Positions 43,501 through 57,700 of a stretch of 64,000 nucleotides of DNA are shown here, one piece after another (the stretch's first letter is position 1; each line of letters opens with the position of its first letter). The DNA comes from Sipunculus nudus (Eukaryota > Annelida > Sipuncula > Golfingiida > Sipunculidae). The DNA lies in contig CM049307.1 in NCBI GenBank assembly GCA_026874595.1, forward strand, positions 72,828,643 through 72,892,642, read 5' to 3'. Under the pieces are notes generated by a model. That model did no database searches. It worked only from the letters and a program-made list of their open reading frames with translations, and was not told where the DNA came from. The translations under genes were made by a program, and so were the position numbers.

Positions 43501-46500
43501 CCTGAATCTTGCTCACAAGCAGTAAATTTGAAACTCTTAAATTACAATCAACAATGGGACCTTGATAAAATGGTCACATCACATGTTTGAGGTGGTGGTC
43601 TAAGCAAGGTCTGACATAAAGAGCAAAACAGAATTGGGACTGAAAAGTGGTTGTTAATTTGAGGTGGTCAATAAACTGAGGTGGTGGTCAGGGGAGGTTT
43701 TACTGTACCTTTTTGTTTGTCTTCCTGTTCAACAAGAATCCAGTGTGGCAGTTTTGTATTCTAATTAAAGTAGGGCTGTTTCAAACTGTCACCTAAACAG
43801 CTCCATTGGGTTACTGATACCATCAAAAATTGCAGTTCTGTTATCACCATTTCATTGTAGCTCTGCCATAATATTCATGTCCTGTGGACTGTTCTTACTT
43901 TTGCCACATTTGTCGTATGAAAGTTGGCAAACATTCTTCTTTAGAATTTATTTACTTAGTTTAAACAAATCTGAATTTAGGCATTTTTTTAAAGGCATTT
44001 GGATCTTTGGTTATAAATATGCCTCTGAATGATCTGTTTTTAGCCAAGCTGACTGTAAGTCATCTGAGGTTTAGGTATGGCGCTTTTTCCGTCTTCAGTC
44101 TGGCCGTATGTTAGCAGGGCACGAATAGTAACCACTAACCCTAGATGCCTGGAACTAAAAATCTAGTATGGTCCATAAAAAAATCTCCTTGGAAACCTGA
44201 AATTAGGTCACTGCAACCTATATCATCCAAGCTATGGGGCTTGTAAGTACCCCCAAAATAATAAAAAAAATTTGATATAAAACCTCCAATAAATAAATGG
44301 AGGGATTGTCATGAATCTTGCCTTGAATATTGACCATGACTAATTTTGTCAGTTCCTGAAAAGTGGTGTTGCCACCTGTATTTTTTTTGGTATATTTACA
44401 AATATATTTTTATTTCTATAAAATGACAACAATCATGTCAGTTTCTCAGCTGTGATTCCATCTAGTGTCCCAAAGCCTGGTGTGTTTATTGATCACAAGT
44501 GGATGCCCTATTGTGATCACCCTAGCTGTCTGTCTGTCCATCCGTCCACCCACACAAATTTGTTTCAAGATGATAACTCCACGTTGGATTGACATATGGA
44601 TTTCAAACATGACTTACATATGGCCCACCACTAAAGAAAAACCTTTATGATTTTTGGGTCTTGAGGTCAAAGATCAAGTCAAAAGACTCACTTATTTAGA
44701 AAGATTATGGCTGCATTTTAAGCCAAGCTTTTCATTCCAAACTTTCTTACTTGAACATTTAGCTGACTTGCCAGTATGGGGAGAGCATAACTGAATTGGG
44801 GGTCACAAGGTCAAAGGTCAAGGTCACAGGGGCCATCTGTTCACAAATTAATTTTCCAGATGATAACCCCAGTTTGGTTTGACATATTGGTTTCAAACTT
44901 AATTGATATATGGCTTACCACAAAAGAAAGAACTCTGTTGATATTGGGGTCAAAAGGTCACAGGTCAAGGTCACAGGACCTATTTCTTTAAAAAGAATAT
45001 GTATGCATTTCAAGCCAAACTTATCATCACAATCCTTCCATCTTCAATATATTATACTCACCTGCTGATAGGGGAAGATTCTTTTCGATATGGGGTCATT
45101 GGGTCAAAAGTCAAGGTCACAGGGCCCATCCATTCACAAATTAGTTTATGGATGATAATTCTGGTTTGGATAGACAGATTTGCTTCAAACTTGATTTATT
45201 TATGACCCACCACTCAAATAAGAAACATTTTGAATTTCAGGGTCCAGAGGTCAAAGGTGAAGGTCAAAGGAGCCACATCTTTAAATTGAATGTGGATGCC
45301 CTGTAAATCAAACTTTTCATCCCAAACGTTATATCATTCACACATGGCTTACTTGCCCAAAGTGGAGAGATCTGCAGATTTTTAGGTTACCTGGTCAGAG
45401 GTCAAGGTCACTGGACCCACTTTTTAGGGTACCTGTGAGCTTATGCAATGGCGCCGCATCGTCTGTCTGCCGTCCAGTGCTGGCTGTCCGCCGTCCATGG
45501 CTGTAAGTCAGAAACGGTCGGAGCTAGCAGCTCCAAATTACTTGTAAGAATTAGTCACATGTGAAACTTGGTGCCATAGAGCTTATTATTGGGTATCTGC
45601 AACAATTAAGATTTTATAGAGAAAAGCTTAAAAACCTTTAAAAATCTTCTTCTCCGAAACTGTTCATCCAAATTGTCCAATGTTTCACAGAAATGTTCCC
45701 TGGAACAATCTCACTCAAGTTTGTTCGAATGGTTCCAGTTTGGTGATTTTTGGCCGAGTTACAGGAGGTTGAACTTAGTCATCTGTCCAAAAAAGCACAC
45801 TAAAATTAAAATCTCAGAAAAGGCTGGAGCAATCATAACCAAATTTTATGCCAATGTTTTGTCATATAAGTCATATCTAAAATTGAGGTATTGGTGGAGC
45901 CACCTACATTGATCTGTTTTTTACAAGCAAAAATGTAATTTTTGACTCTTCTAGCTTATACACTGTTTTATGATGAAAAGCTGATTGGTTTAAACCAATT
46001 ATTAATTATTAAACCAAGAATTATTCTATGGTAGGGTTCTGCCAGTTTTATAAGAATAGATTGGGTAAATGCAGCTTTAAAAAAGCAGAGTAGGCAATTG
46101 AAAAAGGCTTTCAGTGTTTGAAAACAGATTTGACAACATGCCATGTTTCAGCAGCCAAGTCAAGAGGTCACTTAGTACAACCAGGTGGGGTCCAGACATC
46201 ACCATGGCAACTGACCTGGCTCTATGTGGTGTCTAGACAGGATGTCTAGACGTCTGGACTCATTGTCTAGATGCAGAATGCCCAGATTAGAACTATTGGA
46301 ACTATATCTTTCAACTGTTTGAAAAAACCTGGGTTTGCATTTTTAGCAAATCTGTGAGCTTATGCAATGGTGTGGCATCGTCGGTTGTGTGTCAAACTAT
46401 CTCAAAAAAAGCAGGAGCTAGCATCACCAAATTTTTGCAAAACATTTGTCATCTAAAAATTCTATCAGATTTTGCTTATTTCTTGGCTAACTGCATTTTC

Positions 46501-49500
46501 TTAGATTTTATTGGGAAGAAGCACATAAAAAGAACATATCCAAAATATCCTGACTGATACATCCTAGTTTTAAAATGTCCTAGTCAGAAACTTGCAGGTC
46601 CGAAACATCCATTTTGCTGAAATCATGATGACTAAGGAAGATATGCAGGACAAAAGAGGATCAATATTAAATGTTAAAAATAAACCTCCATTCATACTCC
46701 CAAACTTTGCACAGGTTTGCATTAGGCCAGTAGGCCTTGTTTTAATAAAAGATCGTTTCAATATTCTAAATGCTGAAAGTTCAAGGATAATAAGTTCTCA
46801 GTTTTATTACGTAAACATAATTGTGAGCTGTTTCTGTATTAATGAGAATTTTCTCTGTTAAAGTTTATAGGCCAGAGTAAGCCAACCGAAAATTTTCCCT
46901 TATTGGGCCTATTATCGCCCATCCCGCCTCGTTCCCGTGTATCTAGGTCACACTTCCATTTCCTGGAAACACATTTTTCTTCTGGCGTCAGCCATGATGG
47001 ACGTGTGATCACGCTCTGCGCGATTCGTCCACTGTTTTGGTTTGTACAGTCAGGTTTGCCAACTGAATTGTAAGTAGTGATTCTTTTTCCCTTCCCGCCA
47101 TGGTGACCCCTTTACTGTTCTTCTTGTGGTTAATCCCCACTTGGGATTCTCACCCCACTTGTTTCACCTGTCGTTCACACAATGACATCTGCCGGGGCCC
47201 TGCAGATCCCTGCTTCTTTTGTCAGCCATGGTCGTCTGACAAATGGGCCATGTTCCATGCCTGGTCCCATTCCCCGGTTGTAGGGGTTCCCCGTACACGG
47301 TGACCTTATCTGGTCCTGTTGGTCCCACGGGGGGGGGGGGGGGGGGATCCTACCATGGGTGGACGCAACACGTCCCTGTTACGTTCCCCATCCAAATTAA
47401 CCTGTGAAGTTACTTACCCGGTAGTTCTACTGCTACATATCTTCCTATTATTTTCACCCCCTTCGGCCCCAGTCCGCTTATACCATTTTGAGTAAACTCT
47501 CACGTTTTTGTCTCTTCCATGGTGTCGAATCTAGACGATTCGTCTAGACCCGCGTCTGTGTGCCCGGTTGCCTCTCCTACCCGGTTCTCTGTCTTTGACC
47601 GCTGCCCTCCCTGCCGGCCCCCCGCCGGCTTCCTTCCTTGTTTCCGGAGCCGGCTGTTGCTGTCATGCTGGATTCCTCGGGGCTTCATAGAGCTGAGGTA
47701 GGTAATTCGGGCCCTCCTGCTTCCACTTTCTTTCAGCCGCCCTCGCTTCCTGTGATTCCTGCTGCTCCAGCAGGCTGCTCTGTGATCCTTAGCCGGCCGG
47801 CCACCGCTTTGTTTCAGACTACGGCTGCTGTTCCGCGTGAGGGCCTGGTTCCTGATTACACTAATCTCCTCGCTGTCTCCACGGATCTGCCACACTCAAT
47901 GATATCTGTCAAGTGTCAGCCCATGTCTGTGCTGAACACCAGCAGGTTACTTGGCATATTGTAGATATTGTATTTTACTGCGCCTCTTGGCCTGTATCCA
48001 TTCATTACGTACCTTGAAACCCGAACTCCGGCTGATTTGGCTGCGCTTTCCGCTCAACTTTTTCTGGGGTATCTTCTGTTTGGCGGCCACCTTTTGCCCC
48101 TCTTAGCCCGTACATTGGATCGTTCTGACCAACCCGCCAGCTCCCGTTCCGCAACTCCTCCTCCGCGCCAGTCTTACCACCTTCCATGGTCGCAGCCTTC
48201 CTGTACGGGCCTCTCATCGGCTCGTCAGGTCCACGCTCCGTCGTCCTGTCCTTCCGGCCGTACCAATCATGCACAGCCATTCACGGTCGTTCCTCGCGCC
48301 GCGGTTCGACCCAGAAATGACTTATTTGGTCCAGTTGGCACTCGTCTAAGCGACCTATTTTCCTGCTTGGGCGAGCATGACGTCACCTCGTTTAATTTTC
48401 AGCACAATCACGTTCGGGTTCAGTTTTACGTTTTTGCCCGATCCTCCAGTCACCCTGCAACTGTTCTACCCTCAGCCTTACACCGATCCGATCAAACGTC
48501 TCGCGTTTGCAGAGGCCATTCAGTCTCTGCTCGAGATGAGGGCGATTCTCGAGGTTCCCCCTTCCACCCTGAGATTTTACTCTCGTCTTTTGCTGGTTCC
48601 GACACCGCACGGACGGGGGCGCCGATTATTGATCTCAAGCGTCTCTTGTCAGTCATTACCTCGCCGTCCTTTCGCATGTTCATTATTCATGAGGTTCTCC
48701 GCATTATCAGTCGGAGGGATTGGGCACTCTAACTTAGTCCTTCCGGATGCTTATTGTCACGTTCCGTTCCATCCGTCGTCCCTACCGTTTCTTCGATTCG
48801 CCTTCCAGAACCGCGTGTTTATATTACGTGTCCTTCCGTTCGGGATCAATGTGGGCCCTGGACTTTTCCGCTGCAGAGAATAGCGAAGTTGTCCCCACGG
48901 TCACTTGTTCCCTCCGCTCCCAGGGCCTATCTGTGCTCCCTTTCCTAGATGATTGGCTTATCCATGCGGCCGATCGCTCTCTTCTACTGGCACACCTCTC
49001 CCCGGTTCTCGATTCCTCAGGAACCTTGGCTTTCTTGTCTATACAGTGATGTCCCAGCTCCCTCCCACCCCGTCCTTACGGTTTCTGGGTGTGACTCTCG
49101 ATTTTGCGTCAGGGACTGCGTCTCTACTGCGCGCATTTGCTCTCAAGCTCAGGACGCAGATTCGTTCCTTTCTTGTGTCTCGCCGTATCGATTCTCGTGC
49201 CACTGCTTCTCCTCACGGCCCTCTCAACTGGGCCGCCGATTCGTTCCGTTCGGCCGGTTATATCTCTGTCCGGTTCCGTCTCTCCTGCGCGCTCACGGCC
49301 TTCTCCCTCTCCATTCGGTTCGTCCTGTGGTCCTCCTGTATCCACATACGTGGCGGACCTTTCGCCCCTGACTTGACCTTTCATTCTCCTTCAGGAAGTT
49401 CCTTTCTCTCAGGGGATCGATTGTCTGGTATTTCCCGACACATCTCTCCTCGGTTGGGGTGCCCATATGGCCGATCTCTGCGCCTCGGGGATATGGTCCC

Positions 49501-52500
49501 CGTCGGAACGTCTGCTGCATATCAATATCCTGGAACTGCGTGCCGTACGTCGTGAGATCTCCCGCTGGTCCCCCCCCTTGATCGGCTGTCACATTCTCGT
49601 CCGGACAGACAACACCACGGTCGTGGTGTATATCCACAGGCAGGGCGGTCCTCGGTCTCCCTCACTGATGCAGGAGACCTACCTTTTGTTCGATCTATGC
49701 ATCTCTCTCCGCGCCTCGATTCGTGCGTCGCCTCTTCCGGGCGTGTCGAACATTTTTGCCGACGCCCTTTCCCGTCGCCCTGCGTCTCCTTCTCCACCAG
49801 TGCTCCTTTCGCTCCCGGTTGTTTGGTGTATTTTTGCTCGCCTGGGGCGTCCGGAATTCGATCTGTTCGCTTTTCCGTCCCCCCCCCCGTTCTCGAGCAT
49901 CCGCGCCGCGTCTCCGTCATGACCGTCTCCCCGACACCCCACCGTCCGTGTGGTCTCACCGGTTTCTCTTGCGTTTCCGGTGCCTCATCTCATCCGCCGT
50001 GTCCTTCTCCGCTTGGCCTGCGCGGACAGGATGGGTCTACTTCTCATCCTACCGTTTCATCCTGCGGCTCCCTGATTTCCTCTGTGGCACTCGCTTCTCT
50101 CTCGGCCCCCTCTTTATCTACCGCTCCGGATTGTTCTCCCATCGTTCCCACGGGCCCGTCGCCCATTTCGGTCGTGCCCTCTGTGCGCATGCATACTCTC
50201 CTCGGACACCTCATGGATTAGGGCATTTCCAGTCCGGCTGCTCTCCTTGCCTCGGCTCCCCGTCGCAGTGCTTCGGACCGCATCTATGACTCCCGGTGGC
50301 GTCTCTTCACCGGTTGGGCATCTGCCCGCGGAATCTCTCCTTTAGATCCGTCGCTTGCGGCAGTTTTTGGATTTTTCGTGTTTTTACTGCAGGATAACCA
50401 TTTATCCTATCTGTCTCTGCGTGGCTATCATGCCGCCCTGCTGTCCGTGCTCCGTCCGCTCGGTCACGCTCGTGTCCATCCTCCTTGCTATTACTTCTGC
50501 TGGTCACCGCTCTGAGCTTCATGCCCTGGTGGCCGACTTGCCATTTCCACTCCCTTGCGGCAGACGTTGCTTCGACCACCTTACCTTTCCTTCCGGACTT
50601 TATCTGAAGTACCGTTGCTCCTGGATCCTCCGTTAACCTGGCACGTTCCAGCCCTTCCTCACTGCCAGTACCGTTACGGGGCTCACGTTTGCCCTGTTCA
50701 TGCTTTCCGTTACTCTCTTCAAGCTACTCATTCTCCAAGGGGGGGGGGGGGGGCGCAAGAAGTTGTTTATTTCAGCGAAAGTCACTACATCAAACAAAGA
50801 AATTAACCCTATCTCCATTAGTGCCTGGCTAAAAGCTACCATTGTCTCAGCATATGAATCTGCTTATCAGTCATCATTGGAGCAGCTTCACGTCAAGGCT
50901 TATGACGTCAGGGCCATTTCTCCGTCTTTGGCCCCTTTATTGGGGATTTCCCCGAACCCACTGGTCAGGAAAGGCTCTTGGATATCACCTTCTACCTTCC
51001 CCGCTTCTATCTGTCGGATGTCATGTTACAGGCTTCGGTCCCTTATTCCTTGGGCCCTGTGATTTCGGCGGGTGAGGTCCTACAGTTCTTCAGACCGTCC
51101 TCGACTCCTCCATCTGTTCCGGCGCCGACGTCTTCGTCTGCTTCCTCACTGCTGTGATGTTCTCCTCTTTCGGTCGTTCCTGGTAGGTATCCCCTCCCCA
51201 AGGTATATCTGTTATATTCTCATTAATACAGAAACAGCTCACAATTATGTTTACGTAATAAAACCCCCCCATTCCCTCCCTGTGAATGGTGGTTTTGTTA
51301 GTAAACTGTTGTGAGCTTTTCTGTATTACAAACCACGCTCCCTCCCAGTCCACTTCCTTCCGCCTTCGAAAAATGTGATTACAGGAAACGGAAGTGTGAC
51401 CTAGATACACGGGAACGAGGCGGGATGGGCAATAATAGGCCCAATAAGGGAAAATTTTCGGTTGGCTTACTCTGGCGTATAAACTTTAACAGAGAAAATT
51501 CTCATTAACACAGAAAAGCTCACAACAGTTTACTAACAAAACCACCATTCACAGGGAGGGAATTGGGGGGATTTTTTGGTCACAAGGTCATTCAGGTCAC
51601 AGGGCCATTATTCTGAAAAATTTCTTTAAAAATATCCTTATAGACTATTTCAGCTGATTGTCGAGACCCCTTGGTCCCTAGTTAATTACATAACAATTCA
51701 GAAATACTTGTAGGCAAGTCATAGAAGAGAGACAGGAGAGGCTGATTATCACTGATACAGTGCTTTCTGTTATTGCATCAGCCAGAAGGGTTTGCATTCA
51801 TCCCCTTGTGTGTGTGTGTTTGTTTCACAACATAATTCACACAGTCATGGATGAAATCTCATGAAATTTTCAGGGCATTTCAAGAATAGGCCAGTGAAGA
51901 ATCTGTTTGATTTTGGTGTGGATCTCGCACATTATCAGCAAACAGGAATGTCATCAGTGAATTTTCACAAAATTTACAGTTAACTTTGCAAAAATTATGC
52001 TTCCGGAGGCAGCAGAAATCATGCCCTTCTAAAAAAGCAACTGATTTTCCTGCTGCCTGCTATAACTGTTTCTGATACACTTACACACCAGGTTGCAGGT
52101 CGTGGTCTGCTGAAAACGTGGGTATGATGTGACAAGCAGCAAACCAGATACCAATTAACAAACACTCAACATTCATCCTGGTTCCGCCCATAGCTGCGCT
52201 TCAAGCGCCACTTGATGACAGTTTTATGGTTACACTTAGTAAAGAACAGTCAAATTTTAATTATTCCCTCTGCATTGTCACATCATCGACCATTTTGATT
52301 ATGACATTATGACTATGGTAGCGTAGCCATGTATATGTTGTCTGCAAAACTGAAACCAGCCAGGGAGATGTGCACTGAGCCTTTGTTGTTACATTTCGTT
52401 TGAATTATAGCTCACTGGCCAGGCATCCTATGTGCCCAAGGCCCTAAGCAAACCACGTGTAGGGCCATTCTCTCTAAGCCTGTGGCCTGTTCAAATGGTT

Positions 52501-54716
52501 TCCGGGGCGATGAGCAGTCACTCAAAACGAAATGAACAACATTGGCTCCTTGTAGTCCAAGCTTGGCAGGTAAACTGATTGCATATAGAGCTCGTCTTCC
52601 AACACAGGGTCTCATCTGATTGGAATAAAATACAGTGCTCTCCTCTGATGTAGCGATTCAGGATACGAGGTCAAAACAAACAGCACTTACGATATAGGTA
52701 GTAGGGCTATAGGTAAAGTGCTGTGTAAAGAGAGTATGCAAGAATCAACCTGGGAAAATGGGCTGTTTAAGTGAATGCAAACAGATTCGGGAACATCCCA
52801 CAATAGGGTCCCCAACATGGCGGAGGCTTGCATTCCTTAGAATAGAGATTTGTAGTTATTATTGTTATAATGAGATATTTTCTGTTGGCAGGAGGTGGCC
52901 TTGCTTGATGTAAGAAAGGAGATAAGCTTCTGCAGGAAGGTTCAGCTCCCCATCATAGGAGTGGTAGAAAATATGAGTGGGTTTGTTTGTCCAAAATGTA
53001 AGGTATGTATACTGTATGTACTTATGGACAGTATTTATGAATTATATCACAGTAACATCACATTTCTGTCTCATTTGTTATGGTTTAATTGGTGAATTAT
53101 TTTTGGGATGCAAGCAGGACACCTAGTTTAGAAGTATAACATTTATATTACTAAAAGTTCATTGCCTTTATGTAAACATAATGGTTAATCAGAATCACTC
53201 AAATTTAATAAAAAGCTGCATCTTCATATAGATACACCTGTAAGAGAACTAAGGTGATATATGATTTGACATATTTGCTATAATGTTCATGTGTCATGTA
53301 TAAAGGTTGGCATCCAGAACTACTTCATTTTGCTGAATTCACAGAGGTAAAAGATGTTGCATATTTATTCATTTCTAATATTCTTTTATCCTAAACCAAA
53401 GTAGCTCTGTGGGCAGTTTGGTAAGGATACATTGAAAGTTAATTGAGATATCACTTTTAAATTGAAAATAAAGTGCATGGATTTGTCAGAAATGAATTAA
53501 GGGTAATCCGTAAAGCAGTAAACTATTTTCAAAGACCATACATAATTAAATAGGAAATTGTTCATACATTGAGCAGTGTTAATGTACACATTTACCTATT
53601 TACAGAATGAGTCACAAATCTTCCCACCAACAACAGGAGGGGCAGAAAAGATGTGCCAAGATCTGAACGTTCCGTTCCTTGGAAAGCTTCCACTTGACCC
53701 AAGAATAGGTAGGCTTACATCAGACCTCACAAGATGTGGCCTCTCGGTCAGCCTAACCAAATATGGACTCTCAGCAGACCTCAAAAATTATTGGCTTACA
53801 GTACACCTCCAAAAGCATAGGTTTAGCTGAGGACAGCTGAGGGGTGAAACACTTGGCTTTTTCAGCTGGCCACCCAGGTTCGATCCCGAGGGTGGCCATT
53901 AGAGTGGGTTGTAGTGACGTCCACGGCCAGTGGTTTTTCTCCAGGTTCTCCGGTTTCCTCCACCTCAAGACACTACCGTACACCACGGAGCCATGGAGAT
54001 TTATAGTTAAAACTCATAAATATGGGTTTATAGTAAGGTCCATAAAATACAGGCTTAAAGGATACCCTAGATATAGTTATGGTAGTCTTAACACATTTGC
54101 TGCCAATGACGTGTATACCCGTCGTTTATTATGATTCCCCCAGTGCCAAGCATGTGTATACACGTCATTTATTTATAAGCCATTTTCAGCAGGAATTCTC
54201 GTAAATTTTTCAATAAATTCTTTGCAGATGAGTAGTAGTACATTTATAAACTAGTCTCGCAGTATAAAAATGAATTATTTGTTATTCAACAGTGCGCTGC
54301 ATCATTCTAAAGCAGAAAGATGTGTAGATGGTGACATAATCCACGGCTCCTGTCCATTGCCGTGAAATAACTTTACGACGCGCTTCAGTTTGAAGTCGAT
54401 TCCTTGTAAGAATACTACTTTGAATCAAACGAAAAGGAGAATTGTAAAAACATGTAGCTGGTCTTATATTAAAACATGTTTTGGCCACTTATTCACAACA
54501 AACCCGGTTGGGAGGCCGAGGTGTAATAGATCGCACTTTAGGTGTGAACTCAAGATAGCCAGGCGTGAGGTCGTTCAGGTTTATTGCCCCACGAGGACAG
54601 GGTATTGCGCAATCAACAACAAAGGGCGCGTGCCACATGATTGACACACAGTTCGGCAGTGTAATCAGAACGCGGCTGCAAATGGTTCTTTCGGCTTATT
54701 TCTTGTTCCTTATTTA

Positions 54717-54772
<56 letters not shown>

Positions 54773-57700
54773 TAAATTCACAAACAAGTGCTCGTAAATT
54801 GCAAAACTGAAATAATCTCCGTGTTTCGTGTTACTGTTACAATGACGAGGTCAACTGCCCGTCAAGGCTCAAGCATGTCGGTATATATGTAAACAGTCTA
54901 TGACTATGTTTGAAAATTACATGTGTAAAGTTAAATTATATTATTTTTATAATTAATGATTGGTACAATCGCTGTGTTCGTTATGAAAGTGTGAAAATGT
55001 ATGTTCGAGCACCAAAATTACATGTTTGTAAAAAAAAAAAAATGTCGCTCAGGTTTGAACTCGTTCTGTTTGCAGTGTCATACGTACGTGTGCCACCTGT
55101 GCTAACCACTGCGCCATTCTGGTAATATTTCATAAATGTATAAATCGCACGTGCCCGAAAATACAGTACCGGTATAAAATTTATTTTGGTTAGACATAGA
55201 TCTATATTTGTCAGTGCCTCTCAGTCATTTGACTCTTCCCAAATCAGCATTCGCGCCAAAATACACATTTTCATTTAGTTCATCATTTACAAATATAGAT
55301 CTTTATTTGAATCAGTTGTTAGCTTTATGCTGGTGTCAGCGTAGACTCTATGAGACCAGTCCACCAGAGCCATGCTTTGACTATTATTGCGATCATTTGG
55401 CTCAGTGCCCAACTTCACACCTCCGCCGAGTTTTATTGCCTTTGTGTTATCCATAGTCACACCTTCTTATCAGGTAATTAGCACCTAGTCTTGGTACTGC
55501 TGCACCTATCGGGGCTGCTGGGGTCCCTGTGTATGGCCCTGGCACTGGGGGTTAACATGGGCTTGGCAGTGAATGTGTTAAATGGGTCTTAAAAAAATCC
55601 TTTTCACTTCATGAGAACTGACATGTGCCATCTAAACATTGTTTTGACTACCATGCAAAGAAAAACTATTAAACCATTTCCGTATACTGATATTGTTACT
55701 TTTTAGCCGTCCAGGGCTGGCTTTCCACTGTCCATGGCTGTAAGTCAGAAACCGTCAGAGCTAGCAGCTCCAAATTACATGTAAAAATTAGTCACATGTG
55801 AAACTTGATGCCCTAAAGCTTTTTATTGGGTATCTGCATTAATTTGGATTTTATAGAGAAAAAGCTTCAAAACCTTTAAAAATTTTCTTCTCTTAAACTG
55901 CCCAGCCAAATTGTTCAATATTTGACAGAAATGATCCCTGGAACAATCTCTCTCAAGTTTGTTCGAATGGTTCCAGTTCGGAGATTTTTGGCCGAGTTAC
56001 GGGGTATGAACTTAGTAATCTGTCCAAAAAAGCACACTAAAATTAAAATCTCAGAAACCGTTTAAGCTATAATCATCAAATTTTATACCAATGTTTGTCA
56101 CACATGTCATATCTGATTTTGAGGTATTGGTGGCGCCACCTACAATGATGTGTTTTTTACTAGCGAAAATGTAATTTTCAACTCTTCTTGCTTATACACT
56201 GATTTATGATGAAACTGTTAAGCTGATTGGTTTAAACTTTACAAGAATTATTCTATGGTAGGGTTCTGCCAGTTTTATAAGAATAGATTGGGTAAATACA
56301 GTTTTAAAACAAGTGACCCATGGGTCATGACGCTCAGCTGCCAAGCATGACCTGTGACATCATGGACTGAGATTCACAACTTCCAGTAAAATTTTGAAGA
56401 ACCAATTTGCCAATTTGTTGAAAATTTTCTATGACAACAGAAATATATATCACCTATGTCTGGTTAAAACACAGTGAATTGATGGTCTGAGGAAAATGCA
56501 TGATTGTTAAGCTATCAGGAACTATTCGAACAGCTTGCTTGAAACCTGTCAGTCTCAAAAGGAACACCACAAAGGGCAAATATAAGATCAAAATTTATAG
56601 CAAAAATCAAGGAAATACATGCAAGAATTATTGAGAAACAGGTGCTTCTGTATGAATTTTTATTCAATACAAGCCAACTGTACTGCACTTTTATAAATGA
56701 TAGTAATATTTATTCAGAAATATTTATTAATTCTTTACAAGATTACATAAATATACATCCAACTGCATTCACTTTAACTGTTCTTGAGATAATATGATCA
56801 AAAGGAATTAAAAGATGGTTGCCTGGTGGCCATATTGGACTTCTGACAAGTCTGAAATCAGACAACAAACATTCTCTAAATCAGACCAAACATTAAAGAA
56901 AAATTACTGAAACTGCCCTGAAGAAAGAATTTCTAAGGTGGCTAACTTAACTGGCAGACATAATGGATTTCTGACAAGTATGACATTTGATATCCCACAT
57001 TCTCCAATAAGAGACCAAACTTGGGGCAAATTATCCAGTAATAAATGCCCAAAATAATTCAAAAGGCATGTCCAGGCCCTCATATCAGATTTATAGATAT
57101 GCAATTGTAAAAAGTGTAAGTCCAATATTTTTATTATCACTCTGCTTTTCAATGGGGTCAGCAGGGTAGGTAAACTGCCAAACCTGAAAGAAAAGAAATG
57201 CAGAAAGCATGACTAAGAGTCTTGAAATAAAACAAAAAGCCATCCTAAATCAAGGTACACATCTACATATTATGAGAACAAACACTTGCTTTTATATGTG
57301 GTGATATATATTAAAATATTCAGATATCTAGGAAACTAAGTTTATTGCTAGGATTCCATAAAATAAACTGCAAAATGTTCCCATCATCTTATAAATCAGT
57401 AGCTAAACCTTAATACTATACTCACATAGTCTTAATGCCTGGCTGAAGCATTCTGACAACAGTGTTTTTGTTATGAAGTAACGAGGTACTTATCACTGAG
57501 CCTTATCACTTAATAGGCTGATACAAAGGAGTCATATGAAATCCAGTGTCACTCACAATTACAGCCACACAGGGAGATGTACCAGCTGGAGTGGGATGGT
57601 TATATATACAAGAAAAATAGAGATGGTCTATAAAATAAGTAATTGTGAACATCCCTGACCTATGACCTTGGCCTTTTGCCCATATATCAACTGGATTCTT

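Larger units (their letters stand above)
46801..51570 (+). mobile_element. DIRS-type tyrosine-recombinase retrotransposon, structurally complete but coding-defective
   Basis: Inverted terminal repeats (46801-46986 and 51361-51570) share about 150 bp of high identity. The internal complementary region 51216-51328 contains, side by side, the complement of the left end and of the right end, the hallmark of DIRS elements. Between them, in order: a CxxC-bearing gag-like region, reverse transcriptase, RNase H and tyrosine recombinase, all plus strand, with several frameshifts. GC-rich compared with its surroundings. It lies in NUBP1 intron 7 in sense orientation. No target duplication is expected for this order. 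Confidence 0.92.
54092..55577. mobile_element. piggyBac-like non-autonomous element bounded by TTAA
   Basis: TTAA at 54088-54091 and 55578-55581. The inward ends are CACATTTGCTGCCAA (left) and, inverted, CACATTCACTGCCAA (right). Further subterminal pairing: CCAGTGCCAAGCATG versus CCAGTGCCAGGG. No transposase; the interior holds an (AT)n array and a tRNA-like unit. TTAA duplications are the signature of piggyBac. Confidence 0.7.

Noticed and set aside
47330-47346. G tract as a programmed frameshift site in the DIRS gag region
   Set aside because: G tracts of this length are common across the window in non-coding DNA, and other frame breaks are present, so decay explains it better.
49522-49959. 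Arg/Glu-rich minus-strand ORFs inside the DIRS element
   Set aside because: Reverse-strand shadows of the GC-rich RNase H region, whose plus-strand motifs are diagnostic.
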